Source of the DNA: Atherinomorus stipes
Taxonomy: Eukaryota > Chordata > Actinopteri > Atheriniformes > Atherinidae
NCBI GenBank assembly: GCA_023101725.1
Contig: JALJCO010007890.1
Span: 209,501-273,500, forward strand
Length of the DNA: 64,000 nt
Direction of reading: 5' to 3'
Shown in pieces: positions 50,589-62,309 of the stretch. Numbering within the stretch: position 1 is the first letter of the stretch; each line of letters begins with the position of its first letter. The translations under genes and the position numbers were made by a program. The notes beneath the pieces are model-generated. The model made no database searches. It had not been told where the DNA came from and was given only the letters and a program-made list of their open reading frames with translations.

Positions 50589-53380
50589 TTAATGAGTGTT
50601 CATCATAATTTACCGTGTTTTTGTTGTTGGGGATTAAATCCAGTGTTTTCTTTGCCATGGCAGCAAGTTATTCCTCTTCTGCTCTGTGTGTCTGATATTC
50701 CTCCCGATACGAACACCGACATCAGTGGACTGAGCAGCAGCACTGTCCAGTTTTGTCACAGACAGCAGAAATCTTCATGAAATAAATGTCCGTGATCTTC
50801 TTATTCACTTATTACCACAATTTAAGTTTTCCACTGATGTTCCAACAACCAGGAATGTGACAGTCCTTCCAGATTTCCTCCATATTGTTTAGAAAAAAGT
50901 CAGATTCTCATCTGTTCTAATTACACATGTACAGAAATGTTCCCCCCGCAATGGTAGATTGTCTACTTGTGGCGTTTGGCCGGATTAGTCTATACTCTAC
51001 AAACCCTTAACACATATTTAAGTCTAAACTGAACAATAATTGAGAGCAAGAAAAAAAAGGAGAACTCACAAATTGGTGTTTAAAGGAGATAAAGTAAAAA
51101 TGAAGCTGAACTTGTTTCTTATCCACCAAGCAAATTCATGGCTATTTTGTTTAATGTTGCCAAATACAAACTACATATCAGGCTTCTCTCGATTACCTGG
51201 TGTGGAGCTAATGAACTAGATTGTGATGCAGAGGCTGAAGGTATGAACTATTGGATGCATTTTTCCTCAACCATATTTGCTCTACCTGAAAACACTTAGA
51301 AAACACTTAAAAAAAAAAAAAAAAAAAAAAGAAAGGAGATTTTTCCATCTGCCCTCGACCACATAACAACTCAAGTGAAGTTTGATTGAGGATCTCCAGA
51401 ACATAATTTTTGTGGCTTATAACTGTGATGATGGATTCATGCTGTTGGGAATGTTTTCCTTGTTGGCAGTAAGAAAGCAGCAAAGCACTCACATGCTGTT
51501 AAAAGGAAAAAAAGAAGAAAGTGCAGACCTTAAAAGCAGCACGAAACATTTTATCAAGTCTTTGTAAACTGGAAAAAAAAAATGTTCAAAAAGGGTTTTA
51601 CTGCAAGTGCTGATTCAAATTGTTGTTTACCTAACTTTGATTGATTCACCTTTAATAACCATTTCACCCATTTTTGTATATCCACTAGCTCTCTTTATCA
51701 CCTTGAAGCTGAGAGATGAACTGAAATGCACTGAGAGGTCCAAACACAGACACACACGCACATAGTGCTGAAATGTGTTTGTGGTTGAAATGCTGTTAAT
51801 GTGTTTTTCCCACCAGTCAATATTCTTTTGTACTGACTGTCATTCACAATGACAGCTGTCCTCCAGTGTTTTGCCGTGCATGCTTGTGTGTCCATGAGGG
51901 CAGTCATTGATGGCTTTGCATTGTGGAAACTTGCCAGTAGCAACATTGCGACAGACATTGACAGTTCTTTTAACAGATGAACTATTGAAGAATTTCTACC
52001 AGTTTAATGGCTGTGGGTCAATTTGCTCAGTTTGCTTCAGTTTCAGAGTAGGGATCATGTGGAGATACAAAGCGAGTGAAAAGAGCCAAAATCACTTCAA
52101 GTCCATAATTCATCTGCAGTGACATTTAGAAGACAATTTAATAGCTCATGATCAATTTACTGGATTGGCTTTGATGTGACAGATTGAGGTGGTTGGGGGA
52201 TGAACTACAGAGCTTACTGTTGGTTTAGAGAAGAAAAATACGTTTTATTTTTATCAATTTGTCTTTTACAAAAATTGTTTTATTCTATCTGGTCAGTTTG
52301 ACCGAAGTCCTGTCCTGCTAAGGACTTCTTAAACATAGTATTGCAGACATTTTAGCAGTGAAACAATGTAAATTCTAGTTTTGGAAAGTTAAATAGTTAC
52401 AGTAAAAGTCCCTGTTTTTAGTAGCTAGGTGATTTTTAAACTCCCTTCTCCAGACTTCACACACAAGGCAGTCTGCATAGTGGGTAATATGCAGATGTAG
52501 GATACTAGATGCTGCATTCATTGCTACCCGTGCAACCTTACAGTCAGTCTGTTTTAACGTATGGCACTTTAAGTTTCTGATTTATAAAAGTGAATGTAGA
52601 AAATTTCTTAGCTGCATACCCTCATAGTTTTTTTAAATGTGGATCTTTAAGATACAATTTATATGTCTGACAGAAGACCATGGAGGATATTGTTGGTTAT
52701 TACCTAGTAAAGTCTTTGTCACTGAGTCTTTAGTCAAACAAATTGTCTCTCTGGGTTTTGTTATAAAACTGATGGATCAGTGAGTTTAAATGACGGAAGG
52801 CAGTTCAGCATCTCAGGTACACAAACTCAAAGAATCTTCTCTCTGTCACATGCAACATAAGAAGTAAGGGTTGTTTTATGACCACATTAGCTGCTATTCG
52901 TTGTTCTTCTGTTATCTGGTGCACACTGTCCTGGTTCTTTATTCTCAGACAGGGTGAGACAACTTTGCAATGACGATCACAGTCTTGTCTTAGTTCATGT
53001 CATATGTGGAGAGAGGAAAGTCTTGTTCACTACATATCAAAGTAATAAACATTGTATGAATTGAGAATAAGATCAGCCTCAACAGGGGTGAACTGACCAA
53101 TCAGAGCACACTGGTTTTGTGAAAGAGTTTGGTCTCCTGGATGTATGTTGCTGGAATTACACACATAAGCGATCTGTTTTTCCGCTTCAGCCTAATTTCT
53201 AAAGAAGAAAAATGAAACAACCTTTATATACAAAATGCAAGCAAACAGTAAATGGTTATGCTAGTTGGTGTCCGACACTACACATGGTATCAGTGCGATG
53301 ATGAGCTATGTGGTTGTATTGGCTTTACTATGTATAGTATCGCTATGATATGTAAACATATTCATCATATCTTTCCTCAG

Positions 53381-53582
53381 ATTACCTACAAGGCCCTTAG
53401 CTCACTGGACCCCAGTGCTGACCTGACAACCCAGAGGGGACGAGTCTTCAAACTGAGAAACGAGACCCATCATCTGTTTGTTGGCCTCTACCCAGGAACT
53501 ACCTACTTCTTCACCCTAAAGGCCTCAACAAACAAGGGCTTCGGTCCACCCGTCACCACCCGCATAAGTACTAAAATAGCAG
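53381..53582 (+). CDS. ptprt: ptprt exon: second half of fibronectin type III repeat 3
   Basis: Phase-0 start, [20 protein letters not shown], then [20 protein letters not shown] and [20 protein letters not shown] (67 codons plus one base). [10 protein letters not shown] is the E-F region with the conserved FN3 Leu and Tyr. [11 protein letters not shown] is the F-G segment that is nearly invariant in the R2B group. RNETHH supplies an N-glycosylation sequon. SSLDPSADL and [10 protein letters not shown] favour PTPRT over PTPRM and PTPRK. Acceptor CTTTCCTCAG, donor GTGAGC. The terminal G joins CC of the next exon to give Ala. Uninterrupted and well conserved. Confidence 0.96.
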
Positions 53583-55549
53583 GTGAGCATTAGCCAGGTT
53601 TTGGTTAGTCTTCGTACGGCTTTTGCATTGGTTCACTTCTGAAATGTCAGTTTGATCTTTCATTTCTGGTGACATTTGTTTGATCTTTGCTGCTTAATTA
53701 CTGAAAGACAGAGTGACAGAGCGTTATTATTGCAATAACAGCTGGTAGAGACAACAAAGACTTTTTGTTGGCCCACTGATGGGCTGACATGTCAGTCAGT
53801 TTTCCATGAATGTGTCAGTCTGTTTTTGTTTGTGTCTTCGTCTGTCTGAGTGACCATTTTCTGACATTTTCTCTCCATTGGTAATGCTGTTTATATCAGC
53901 CACATCGGTCTACAAAAAATGTCAGCAGCACCAAAAAAAGATTAAAAAAAAAAAACAACAAAAAAAAAACTTTTGTGTCAGCTGCTGTGAAATGTCCCTC
54001 AGATATAAAGGCATTTTTTCTTGGTGAACAAGAGAAGTTGTTATTATTCCAGCTGTATGCAGAAGGGTGTCCTTTGTTATTTTAATGACAGACTGACTGA
54101 TAGAAAATCAGAACTCTTCACTGTCTTCCTTTGTTTATTTCTCTTTGCCCTTTTGTCTGACTCACCCTTCCTCTTTTACTGTCTTTGAACTCTTTTCTCC
54201 TTTTCTTTCTCTCTCTTACCCAAGCATTTTGTCTTCTTTGATATTTGAATGCAATATTTCTTGACTGCTGAAACCTTTTTTAACGTTCATGCTTTGCATG
54301 TTTTGTATTTCCTGCATGTATTTGCAATTAAAAGCATACTGCCAATGCTTATAATAGCATAAATAATTATGACTTACAGTGTATATGACAAAGTCAATTT
54401 GAAGTCAAATTGAAGTACAAATACTACAGATCACAACCTTCAGATTAAACTGCAACAGCTCCCAAATACTGGGCTTGTGACTCAAATTATGAATATAAGA
54501 CTAGAGTCTTACGTGTCATCAGTAGGTTATAAGCATTGTCCTTTCTGTCAACACCCACAGTAATTTTTTTTAGCGTGACCTTTCCAGTGAGCCTCCTTTT
54601 CTTCATCACCCCAACTAACCTTAACATGTTGCCAAGAGAGAGAGAGAGAGAGAGAAAAAAGCCCACATAAAAAGATATGTCTCCTTCCAAATGTCACGCC
54701 ATCCCTGATCTTCATTATCTCATTCGGGGTCAGAGTGACGCACACAGAGATTTAAATTAAATGCAGCAGACAGATAGAGATGGATGGGGAGAGGAGGAAG
54801 AGGAGTTTGTGTTAATAACCTACAAGTGTTACTTGGTAAGGCTTTGCTCCAAAAAGTATTTGTTCTTCATCTCCAAAACGAGTGCATGGCAGTTGTAAAA
54901 TGAAACTACTGATTGTAATAGAAAGTCTGCAAGGCCTTCGTTTGTCTCTTTATTTGACTTCGCAGAGTCTGATAAGATCACTGTTGTCAAGATGTAAGGC
55001 CATGATGTCAGAACAAAATAAGCCAAAGTTTAAAAAGCGGATATTGAGCGGATATGTGAAATAGATTTGTATCAAGGCTTTAAATGATGTGTCAGCATTA
55101 GCTTGGGATTTTGACGTTGACATGAATATGTATGAGCCAGTTTGGAAAATACATTAAATGAATGAACAACTCATTTTGTTTTCAATTTTTAAAATAGTGA
55201 TTTTGTAATTGTTTAGATACAATTATACTGTAATTTTCTTTTTTTTATATAATAAAGCAGAAAAAGATGATGCAATATTTTGAAAACATCATCTTAGCTA
55301 CAGTGTAAGTATGTATCTGAAGTGTTCAGATTCAACCTTGTATAAATACAGTGGATTGTTCATCAAGTTTTCCTTTGAAAATCACAGATGAAAATGTAAA
55401 TGTAGATTTAAGGTTTGACAAAGTCTCTAAAGCCAAACACCTTTGACAAAAGCTAAACAAAATGTTTTTCTTTCAGACCTCTTAGTGTCATTGTTCAGTA
55501 AATGATACCCTGGTTTCAAATAAAAATGTTTGAAAATATCTTGTTTCAG
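53583..55549 (+). other. ptprt: ptprt intron between FN3-3 and FN3-4
   Basis: A 1,967 bp phase-1 intron with donor GTGAGC and acceptor TTGTTTCAG. It contains A-rich runs (53941-53971), a (GA)n microsatellite (54640-54655) and a pyrimidine-rich tract near 54120-54230. No other feature seen. Confidence 0.85.
54640..54655. repeat. Short (GA)n repeat
   Basis: About eight GA units followed by A/G-rich sequence. Confidence 0.85.
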
Positions 55550-55652
55550 CCCCCATGATGCCTGAGTATGAGTCTGAAACTCCACTCAATGAGACAGAGA
55601 CCACCATCACTATTCTGCTAAAGCCTGCCCAGTCTCGTGGAGCACCTATCAG
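55550..55652 (+). CDS. ptprt: ptprt exon: first half of fibronectin type III repeat 4
   Basis: After the split Ala codon it reads [33 protein letters not shown], and ends with two bases (AG) of a Ser codon completed in the next exon. The exon starts and ends in different phases. [17 protein letters not shown] is the B-C strand region of the membrane-proximal FN3 repeat, and LNET is an N-glycosylation sequon. P.MPEYE.ETPLNET.TTIT with KPAQSRGAP agrees best with PTPRT; PTPRM has KPAHSRGAP and PTPRK RPAQAKGAP. Acceptor TTGTTTCAG; donor GTATTT is weaker than consensus and runs straight into a T-rich intron start. Confidence 0.94.
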
Positions 55653-55701
55653 GTATTTTTTTTTCAAGTACTTAATCTTTTTAGTTCTTTCTTTTTTTTT
55701 C

Positions 55702-55732
<31 letters not shown>

Positions 55733-55967
55733 CAAGTTTTCTTTTTAATTTGTTTTTATTATTTTCTTTATTTCATTCATTCCAGTTTTGCACCTAAGAT
55801 TCCTTCCCTGTTCCCTGATATTATTGATGTTCCTTTCTCTTTTCACCCCGTCTTTTTCCAGTGTTCCTTAAGAGCAGCATTAAGAATTACATTTGCATGC
55901 AAATGGGACAAACTCCACTCCCTCAAATCTTACAGTAGCCACTTTCCCACTGAAATTAGCGGCATTA

Positions 55968-56522
55968 AGGCCCATTTATGCTCCCTTACGTGCGTAAATG
56001 GCGACATCCATTTCAGCGCCTTCATACTTCCATGCATCTTCTGCGTTCGTATTGTTTCATAAATCAGTTTGTCCACTAGGCGGCTGTGCTGAGTTCATAT
56101 TTCATTTCCCTGTTTTAAAGTCAGTTTACACCAGTGACGCCCTGGCAATGTGATGTCGTAGATATCCATGTATTTTTGGACACACACACATATCCAAAAG
56201 CTTCAGCCATGTCTATAGATGCTTTTTCCTGTTTGTTTGGCGTTTTCTTTCTCATGTGCTTTTATTGAGCTATTTGGCACCGGTGGTTTTTGTGCCCTTT
56301 CCTTTTCTTCTTCTCTGGTTTGTTCCTTTCACTGGCTGCATACCAGCTACACAGCTCAACACTGACCCTGCGGTTCCTGCTGGTATTCCTCCGTCTTCTG
56401 CGTGAAGTGACAGAACAACAAGCCCCATGAAAATGCACCAAATCATGTGCGTAACTGACGCAGATGACGGATGAAACTGTGTGTCTGCCTAGCCGTCTTC
56501 TGCGTCGAGCATCAATTGGCCT
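55968..56522. mobile_element. PIF/Harbinger-like miniature element with TTA duplications
   Basis: Flanked by TTA at 55965-55967 and 56523-56525. The left end is AGGCCCATTTATGCTCCC; the right end reversed is AGGCCAATTGATGCTCGAC, agreeing at 15 of the first 17 positions. A 3 bp TWA-type duplication with this TIR length fits PIF/Harbinger. The 555 bp interior has no transposase and repeats words such as TCTTCTGCGT near both ends (56037 and 56498). Confidence 0.7.
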
Positions 56523-57640
56523 TTAGGCTCCTTTCCCATTGGAAAGCTGGGTCTGATCCCCCATTGGCAAGCTTTGTGGCCTCTGTCCCCACTGCTGCGT
56601 GCCTGGAGACGCCATTACACTGGTTTTTCATTGGTGATGTCATCCATGCAACAGAAAATCATGAAAGTAATGTGCTTTGTTGTTTTGCACCCTTGTCCGT
56701 CCCCAAAGTGGCCAAAAATCAGCAGGCGATTTTCTTGTTCAGATGAGGGACGCCGGGTTGTTGTAATTTTTGGTGTTTTACTATTTCTGTCAAAACACAA
56801 CTCAAAATAAATGTCTTGATTTTCATACAATTTTATTCAATTCAAACTTGTTCCACTGACATCTGATTTTTTTTTTTTTTTTTTGTATTTAATGGGAGCG
56901 TATTACTAATATTGAGGAAGACTATTCACCATCAGCATCACGACATCCTGTTCAATTCATGTTTTTATTTAAGATCTAGCTAGATCCCACTTCCATGTGC
57001 ACAGACTATCCCCCCTTTTGTTGAAGAACTCGAGAAACAGCTCCTTAATGACAACCATCATGTCTCTTTAGCATACTTCAATACTTCAATCAAGTACTTT
57101 GTACTTCTATGAGGAACATTTACACTCCATCCTTTCAGAATTAAGTTCACTGTTCTCATTCAAAACAAAACCACTGAGAGCAGATATTAGCTGATTTATG
57201 ACTTCTCCTTTTTCAATTTCCAGCCAACAATTAATTAAAAGTTTACTTTGAAGATGGAAGGAAGCTCATGTATTTAATTGGCATACAGAAGAACATTATT
57301 CTCACGTGCCTTTAGGGAAATACAGGACTGTGTCAAATATATTACTTCAGTTTGAACTTGTGGAAATGGATTTATGAAATGTAAGTGTGGGTCAGTGGTT
57401 TAGCTTTAATTCCTTTAAGTCCCTGCCCCATACCATATTTCATTATTAATCACTAACAAATATACAGTTCATCCGCTTATGTTTATGTTCATTAAGCCAA
57501 GATAATCCCCTTAAAGTAGTGTTTGCTTTTTGTCTGTTTTGCAAAAAATATATAATATTTCAACTCCTTAAAGAGCCACGATACAACTTTCCACCCTTAA
57601 AACTCTGCATTCCTGACTGGTATTGATGGCAGAGTCTTTT

Positions 57641-57664
57641 TTGTTTGTTTGTTTGTTTGTTTTT
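57641..57664. repeat. (GTTT)n simple repeat
   Basis: About five GTTT units followed by a T run. Confidence 0.85.
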
Positions 57665-58124
57665 TTACATTTATTATTCACATTTCTAGAGCCGTCATGG
57701 CCCAGCAGTGGTTAAGAAACTGCGCCAACCTTTTTCCAGGATGCTGTGTGATGTCGAACCCAATTTTGTTTTATGCACCGTTTCACATGCTATTAAGCAG
57801 AAATCAACACATGAGCTGTTTTGAACCCCACCGTAAATAAGGAATCACAGAAATGCAAGAAGACATTATTGGAGAAAGAAAGGAAAAGTGAGCAGGAAAG
57901 AGACAGATGAGACACATTTGCTTTTTAGATGCTTATGTAGGCATCTAAAATGCAAACGTTCGCCTCAAAACCTACAGTAGGTCTCAGTTCACTGGACGTG
58001 GACGCCAGTATGTAGCATAAAAGGAAGTTGCCCCACATTAACCAATAAAAGAGAGATTTCTTGTTTACTGTTTGTCTTTTCTTCTGTAGAAATTCTTGAT
58101 ATAGCTGGTAAGGAAGTTATTCAA

Positions 58125-58226
58125 AATCAAATCAAATCTAACTTTATTAATATACTATAGCACTTTTCAAACATAAAATGCAACACAAATTGCTTCCCAA
58201 AACAAACAAACAAACAAACAAACAAA
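58125..58226 (-). mobile_element. LINE/SINE 3' tail remnant with (AAAC)n
   Basis: AAATCAAATCAAATCTAACT, TTATTAATATACTATAGCAC, TTTTCAAAC and ATTGCTTCCC is the reverse complement of the ATTTG-unit, AATAAA, TATAGTGC and AAAGTGC tail of L2-type elements. The adjoining (AAAC)n at 58199-58226 is a simple repeat. Confidence 0.5.
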
Positions 58227-59190
58227 GAGGATAAAAGTTCTGTTTTGTTTAACTTGGGTGTCTGATAGTATTTGGAACGGACATAGGCTTCCTATTAATG
58301 TTTGTAAAGTAAGGATAAATGAGCCCTAAACATCTAAATCTCACTGAAGAAAACACATTCACAGACACACATATCTGAAAACACACATATGTCGTAATCT
58401 AAACACACTCACATTCTCCCTGTTCCCTCTTTTCCCCTTGTATTAGGCTCCTGCTTCATCTCGTGTGCTGCCTCTGAAAGCCATTAACTTGAAATGGATA
58501 TTTCGCCAGAAAAGCAGAAACAGCTAAGACAATGACATCCAGAGAGCGGGAGCCTCATCTTTGGTCATCAGCAATTATTTTTTATGAAAGCTGCCAAACG
58601 GGAACTGGGGATAATTGGCCGCGGCCCCCTTCACAGAAACATACATTTCCCTAATTGCATATAATTGTGAAGTGAGTTCTTGGCGTGGAGGATGGAGGTA
58701 ATTGCAGAGGGCTGCTGGATTTGTCCTGACCGCTAAAGGAGCCCTCACCTATTCATGAAGCTTTTCAGAGCATAATGGAAGCACGCACGCACACAAACAC
58801 AACCCCCAGTAACATACACACCTTTACATATGTTTGGACACATAAGCATCGGCACACCTGCTAAAGCTAGCTCAAGAGTACGCACTCAGGATGAGACAAA
58901 TCTGAACCCAACAAAAGATCCATTTATGTCTGCCCGGTTTCTTTTCCTCATAAGCATTAACTCACAGATATGCTTTTACTTTTGATCCACTCTCTGATGC
59001 TGACTCAGCAAAAAACATAATCTGCCAGATAGAGAGAGTTAACAGAAGTTTGCTTCCAGCATAAAGGGGTGGGGAGAGGTTGGGAGAGAATGAAACTCCC
59101 TGCATTTCTGTGAGGAATCTTTTCAGACTTCATTTTCATCTGTTTTATCTCCAAAGTGGGTGTGAGACACTCTTGGGATGGAAGCTCCCC

Positions 59191-59502
59191 AGCTAGCACG
59201 TCGATGTGGGGCCCATGAAGGTTAAATTTTGGCTGCATATGAGGGACCAAAGTGGGCTTGTCCTCATTTTTTTTTTTTATGGTAGCCCCACCTGTCTTTG
59301 CCCATGTGGGTTTTCACATGGGGCCCATGTAACCTGAGATCTGCCAATTTGCGCAGTTCAAGCCCATGTCTATTCAAACAATTACATGCTATATGGGCAA
59401 ACACAGGTGGGGCCACCATGGAAACTGTGGACAAATCCATTGGGGTCCCTCATATGCAGCCAAAATTTAACGCTTTTGGGCCCCACATGGACGTGCTGGC
59501 TG
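59191..59502. mobile_element. Palindromic miniature element with about 115 bp inverted arms
   Basis: The left arm runs from CAGCTAGCACGTCGATGTGG through GGCCCATG, TTAAATTTTGGCTGCATATG and GAGGGACC to GGTAGCCCCACCTGT and TTTGCCCAT. It recurs inverted in the right arm ending CATGGACGTGCTGGCTG. The shared sequences include AGCACGTCNATGTGGGGCCC, GTTAAATTTTGGCTGCATAT, GAGGGACC and GGCCCCACCTGTNTTTGCCC. The loop is about 80 bp. No open frame and no clear target duplication, so the superfamily is unassigned. Confidence 0.7.
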
Positions 59503-59989
59503 GGACCTGGCAGTGAGGATACGTTAAGTTGTCATTTTGCAGGATCTGTCTCTGCCATGCTGATTGAGACCATAAATATAAAATTGCTTGTATTCACATG
59601 GTGTCACAGGTGCTTTTTAAAAGGTAGAAGCCAGGTTTTCGCAGTTTCTGTTTGTAAACACAATTTAAACTGAGAGCCCCTCCCCTCAGGCTAATGGTCG
59701 CTATGCTCTTTAGCCCAAGCCTCTCTTTCAAACCTCGGGAACGGGTGAAAACCAAACCAATATTGGCGTGCACATGAGCGTGCACTATCTACAGCTCTTT
59801 TAGTAGTACACCTACTTCCTTTTCTTCACTGCGTCCTGAATTCTGAAAGGAAGTGATTTTCTGAAAGAGAAAGTGAAACTACTACAGCAGGAATCAGACA
59901 TCAGTTCTGTCTCTCTAAAAACCCAAAACATTTAACAAGTAACACACACCCGGGTATAACAAACTGTTTTGTTTTGTTTTATTTTCCAG

Positions 59990-60266
59990 CTCTTATCAAC
60001 TTGTTGTGAAGGAGGAGCGCAAGTCTAAAACTCGTCGCGCCGCCTCAGAAGCACCTGAGTGTTTCTCTGCCCCCGTCAGCTTCCGCAACGCCTCCATCTT
60101 GGATTCGCCATACTACATAGCGGCTGAGCTTCCGCCAACCAGCCTCATGGTGGTGCAGCCGTTTACGGTGGGAGACAACAAGAGCTACGGTGGTTTCTGG
60201 AACCCTCCGCTGTCACCTGCTAAGAGCTACAGCATCTACTACCAGGCCATAAGCAGAGCCAATGGG
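59990..60266 (+). CDS. ptprt: ptprt exon: second half of fibronectin type III repeat 4 with proteolytic-site region
   Basis: Completes the Ser codon, then [72 protein letters not shown] and [14 protein letters not shown] (92 codons after the split one), ending in phase 0. The basic run KSKTRR followed by AAS lies where R2B receptors are cut by a furin-like convertase into two non-covalently held subunits. Here the P4 to P1 residues read K-T-R-R, so the classical Arg at P4 is absent. NAS and NKS are glycosylation sequons. VVKEER, FRNAS.LDS and the GDNK(S/T)Y motif match PTPRT best. Acceptor ATTTTCCAG, donor GTGAGT. The stalk/transmembrane exon that should follow is not found before the window ends. 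Confidence 0.96.
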
Positions 60267-62309
60267 GTGAGTCTCCCATAACCCAAAATGACATTTTTAG
60301 GTGTCACTTGACCCCATGGGATGAATTAAGAAGAACTGTGGCCTTAAGATTTACTCCTCATTATGTCAGTATTTATTTATTTATCTATTTATTCAACTTC
60401 TTGACTGCTCATACCATAAAGGTCCAGCTAATTTTCTTACTTTTATGTCTCGGACTAATGAGTCAACAGTTAACATTAAGACTGAACATCTGGCGCTTTA
60501 TTACTTTCCCCTTCAGCTGGCAAAATTTCAAACAATTTTCAAACCATCAGGAATAACCCAGGAAAAAAAAAAACTGTTGATCTTAGAGGACAGAATATTC
60601 AGTGTTCCCAAGAGATTTCAATCTTTTAAAGTCTTTCAGAAGAGAGGACGAATCATGGTCTAACTGGTGAGAAGTTGGTGCTCCTTTTTCCTTTTATGGG
60701 CCTGATGTAAACTTCCTGTCCCACCGTGAGGTAATGGTGCCACACTGGGTTGTTTGAATGACATGTGGTTGATATAAGGAAGGTTGTGTTTTGTCAGATA
60801 AGAAAAACAAGAGGACAGAAAGCAAAACCCTCCCAGATTCAGCTAGATTCCCCACTTGTCTGCCCCTCAAAAGTCATTCACAACTTGAACTCGGCTTCTG
60901 GATTTCCATAATAGCTTGAACTCCTGTGAGTGTTGTTTTAATTTTCCACTGCCGTAACCACGGTAACTCAGTTTGGAAAGCGTGGCCCGGTGAGCTGGCT
61001 AGTGTCGTGATGTAATATCTCTGCCTCCTCCAGAAAGCAGATTTCCCACAACGCACTCACATGGAGGAAGACTGTGCGGAAGTGGGTGTGAGTGAAGTGA
61101 TTCTTACACGACTGAACAGCTGCCTGTGTTAGCGGAAGAGGATGCATTTATAGTGCTCAGGCTTTTGCTTGTGCATGCCACTTTTATGTATGTGGGTTCT
61201 TTGTGCATGGACCTTAAATCCGGTCACTTCAGAGACACATATTTGATTGGCTCTTGGTCAATCCAATCAGTGTAAAGTTTGTCTGGATCACCGAGTGGAA
61301 AATTGTGGGGGTTCTGGTGAAAAGTAAATATAAAAGCAAGTGAACCTGTGCAGCCACCGTAACCCAGATGATTTGATGAGGAAGTCAGGCATACAAAGTG
61401 GACACACACTCTTACAGTTCATGAATAAATTTGTGTATTCTGCTCATGTTCTTCATCCCAAAAAGAAACAGTTTGTTTCTCCTGAAATCACAACAATGAC
61501 AAATGTTGAGAGGGAAATGTTGATGTACCATCATCACTTTATATTTTATTATGATTAAAAGACATGTTTGCATCACATGCATGCATGCTGTACCTCAAGT
61601 ATGTTTTTAATAAGGATAATGGCAACAATTTCAAAATCATTTTGCAGATGAATTGTAATTTGTTTTGCAGGGTCCGAAAATTGGCATATAACCACTTATT
61701 AAAGGATAAGTTTATTTTTTTTCAACCTGGACCTTAATTCTAGGAGTTTATATGTGCGCTAACTCCCTAGTAACATTTCTGTATCACTCACTCCTACGTG
61801 AGATATTTAGATTTTTTTTACGATCAGCGTATGTCCATATAATGGGAGGAAGCGGGACAGCCAGAACGGGGCTTTGTATAAGACATTATCTGCCGCAAAA
61901 CTCCTTTAAACTGTTTGAACTGTGATGTCAGGTTCAACACACTACTGGCCGTGCGCGCCCCCTTGACGCGCGTTACCGTGGTACAGCTGAGAACCGGAAG
62001 TAGCTTACCGGACGGACAACAACAAACCCAGCACAACTCATCACGTCTGGACGTGTTAGACTACTTACTTAATGGAAAGTTGCCCGTTCAGTCCTGCAGG
62101 CCTTGGCTGGTCTTCCAGTTTATTTTTGGGACACGAAAAAAAGTCTACCACAGTCCGGTTGATCAGAGCACAGAAATCCTCTATCGTAGTGAGACATCCT
62201 GGAAACATCCAGACGCGTATCTCCTGGTCTCAAATCCCAATCTGAGCAACAAAGGCATTCCTCTTCTGTTGGCACAACTGAGCATCGTCCACACGAACAC
62301 CACAAAGTA

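Larger units (their letters stand above)
24871..53380 (+). other. ptprt: Very large ptprt intron interrupting FN3-3
   Basis: A 28.5 kb phase-0 intron, in keeping with the giant introns known for PTPRT. Donor GTCGGT; acceptor CTTTCCTCAG. Besides the repeats listed separately, it has candidate regulatory blocks near 28770-29340. Stretches without an identifiable feature include 25480-27420, 29350-31300, 32400-35930, 36280-37170, 38240-44460, 47200-48930 and 50600-53380, apart from short simple repeats. The long open frames there, including a 201-codon minus-strand frame at 42158-42763, show no recognisable domain and are treated as chance. Confidence 0.85.
55653..59989 (+). other. ptprt: ptprt intron within FN3-4
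   Basis: A 4.3 kb phase-2 intron, donor GTATTT, acceptor ATTTTCCAG. It contains a long T run (about 55702-55723), the Harbinger-like miniature at 55968-56522, (GTTT)n and (AAAC)n repeats, a reversed LINE/SINE tail at about 58125-58200, an AT- and homeobox-motif-rich block at 58550-58740 and the palindromic element at 59191-59502. The stretch 56530-57630 shows only short homopolymers. Confidence 0.85.

Noticed and set aside
60267..61690. Search for the next ptprt exon (juxtamembrane stalk and transmembrane segment)
   Set aside because: No phase-0 exon encoding the expected ETK..C-like segment with splice sites was found; it must lie beyond 64000.
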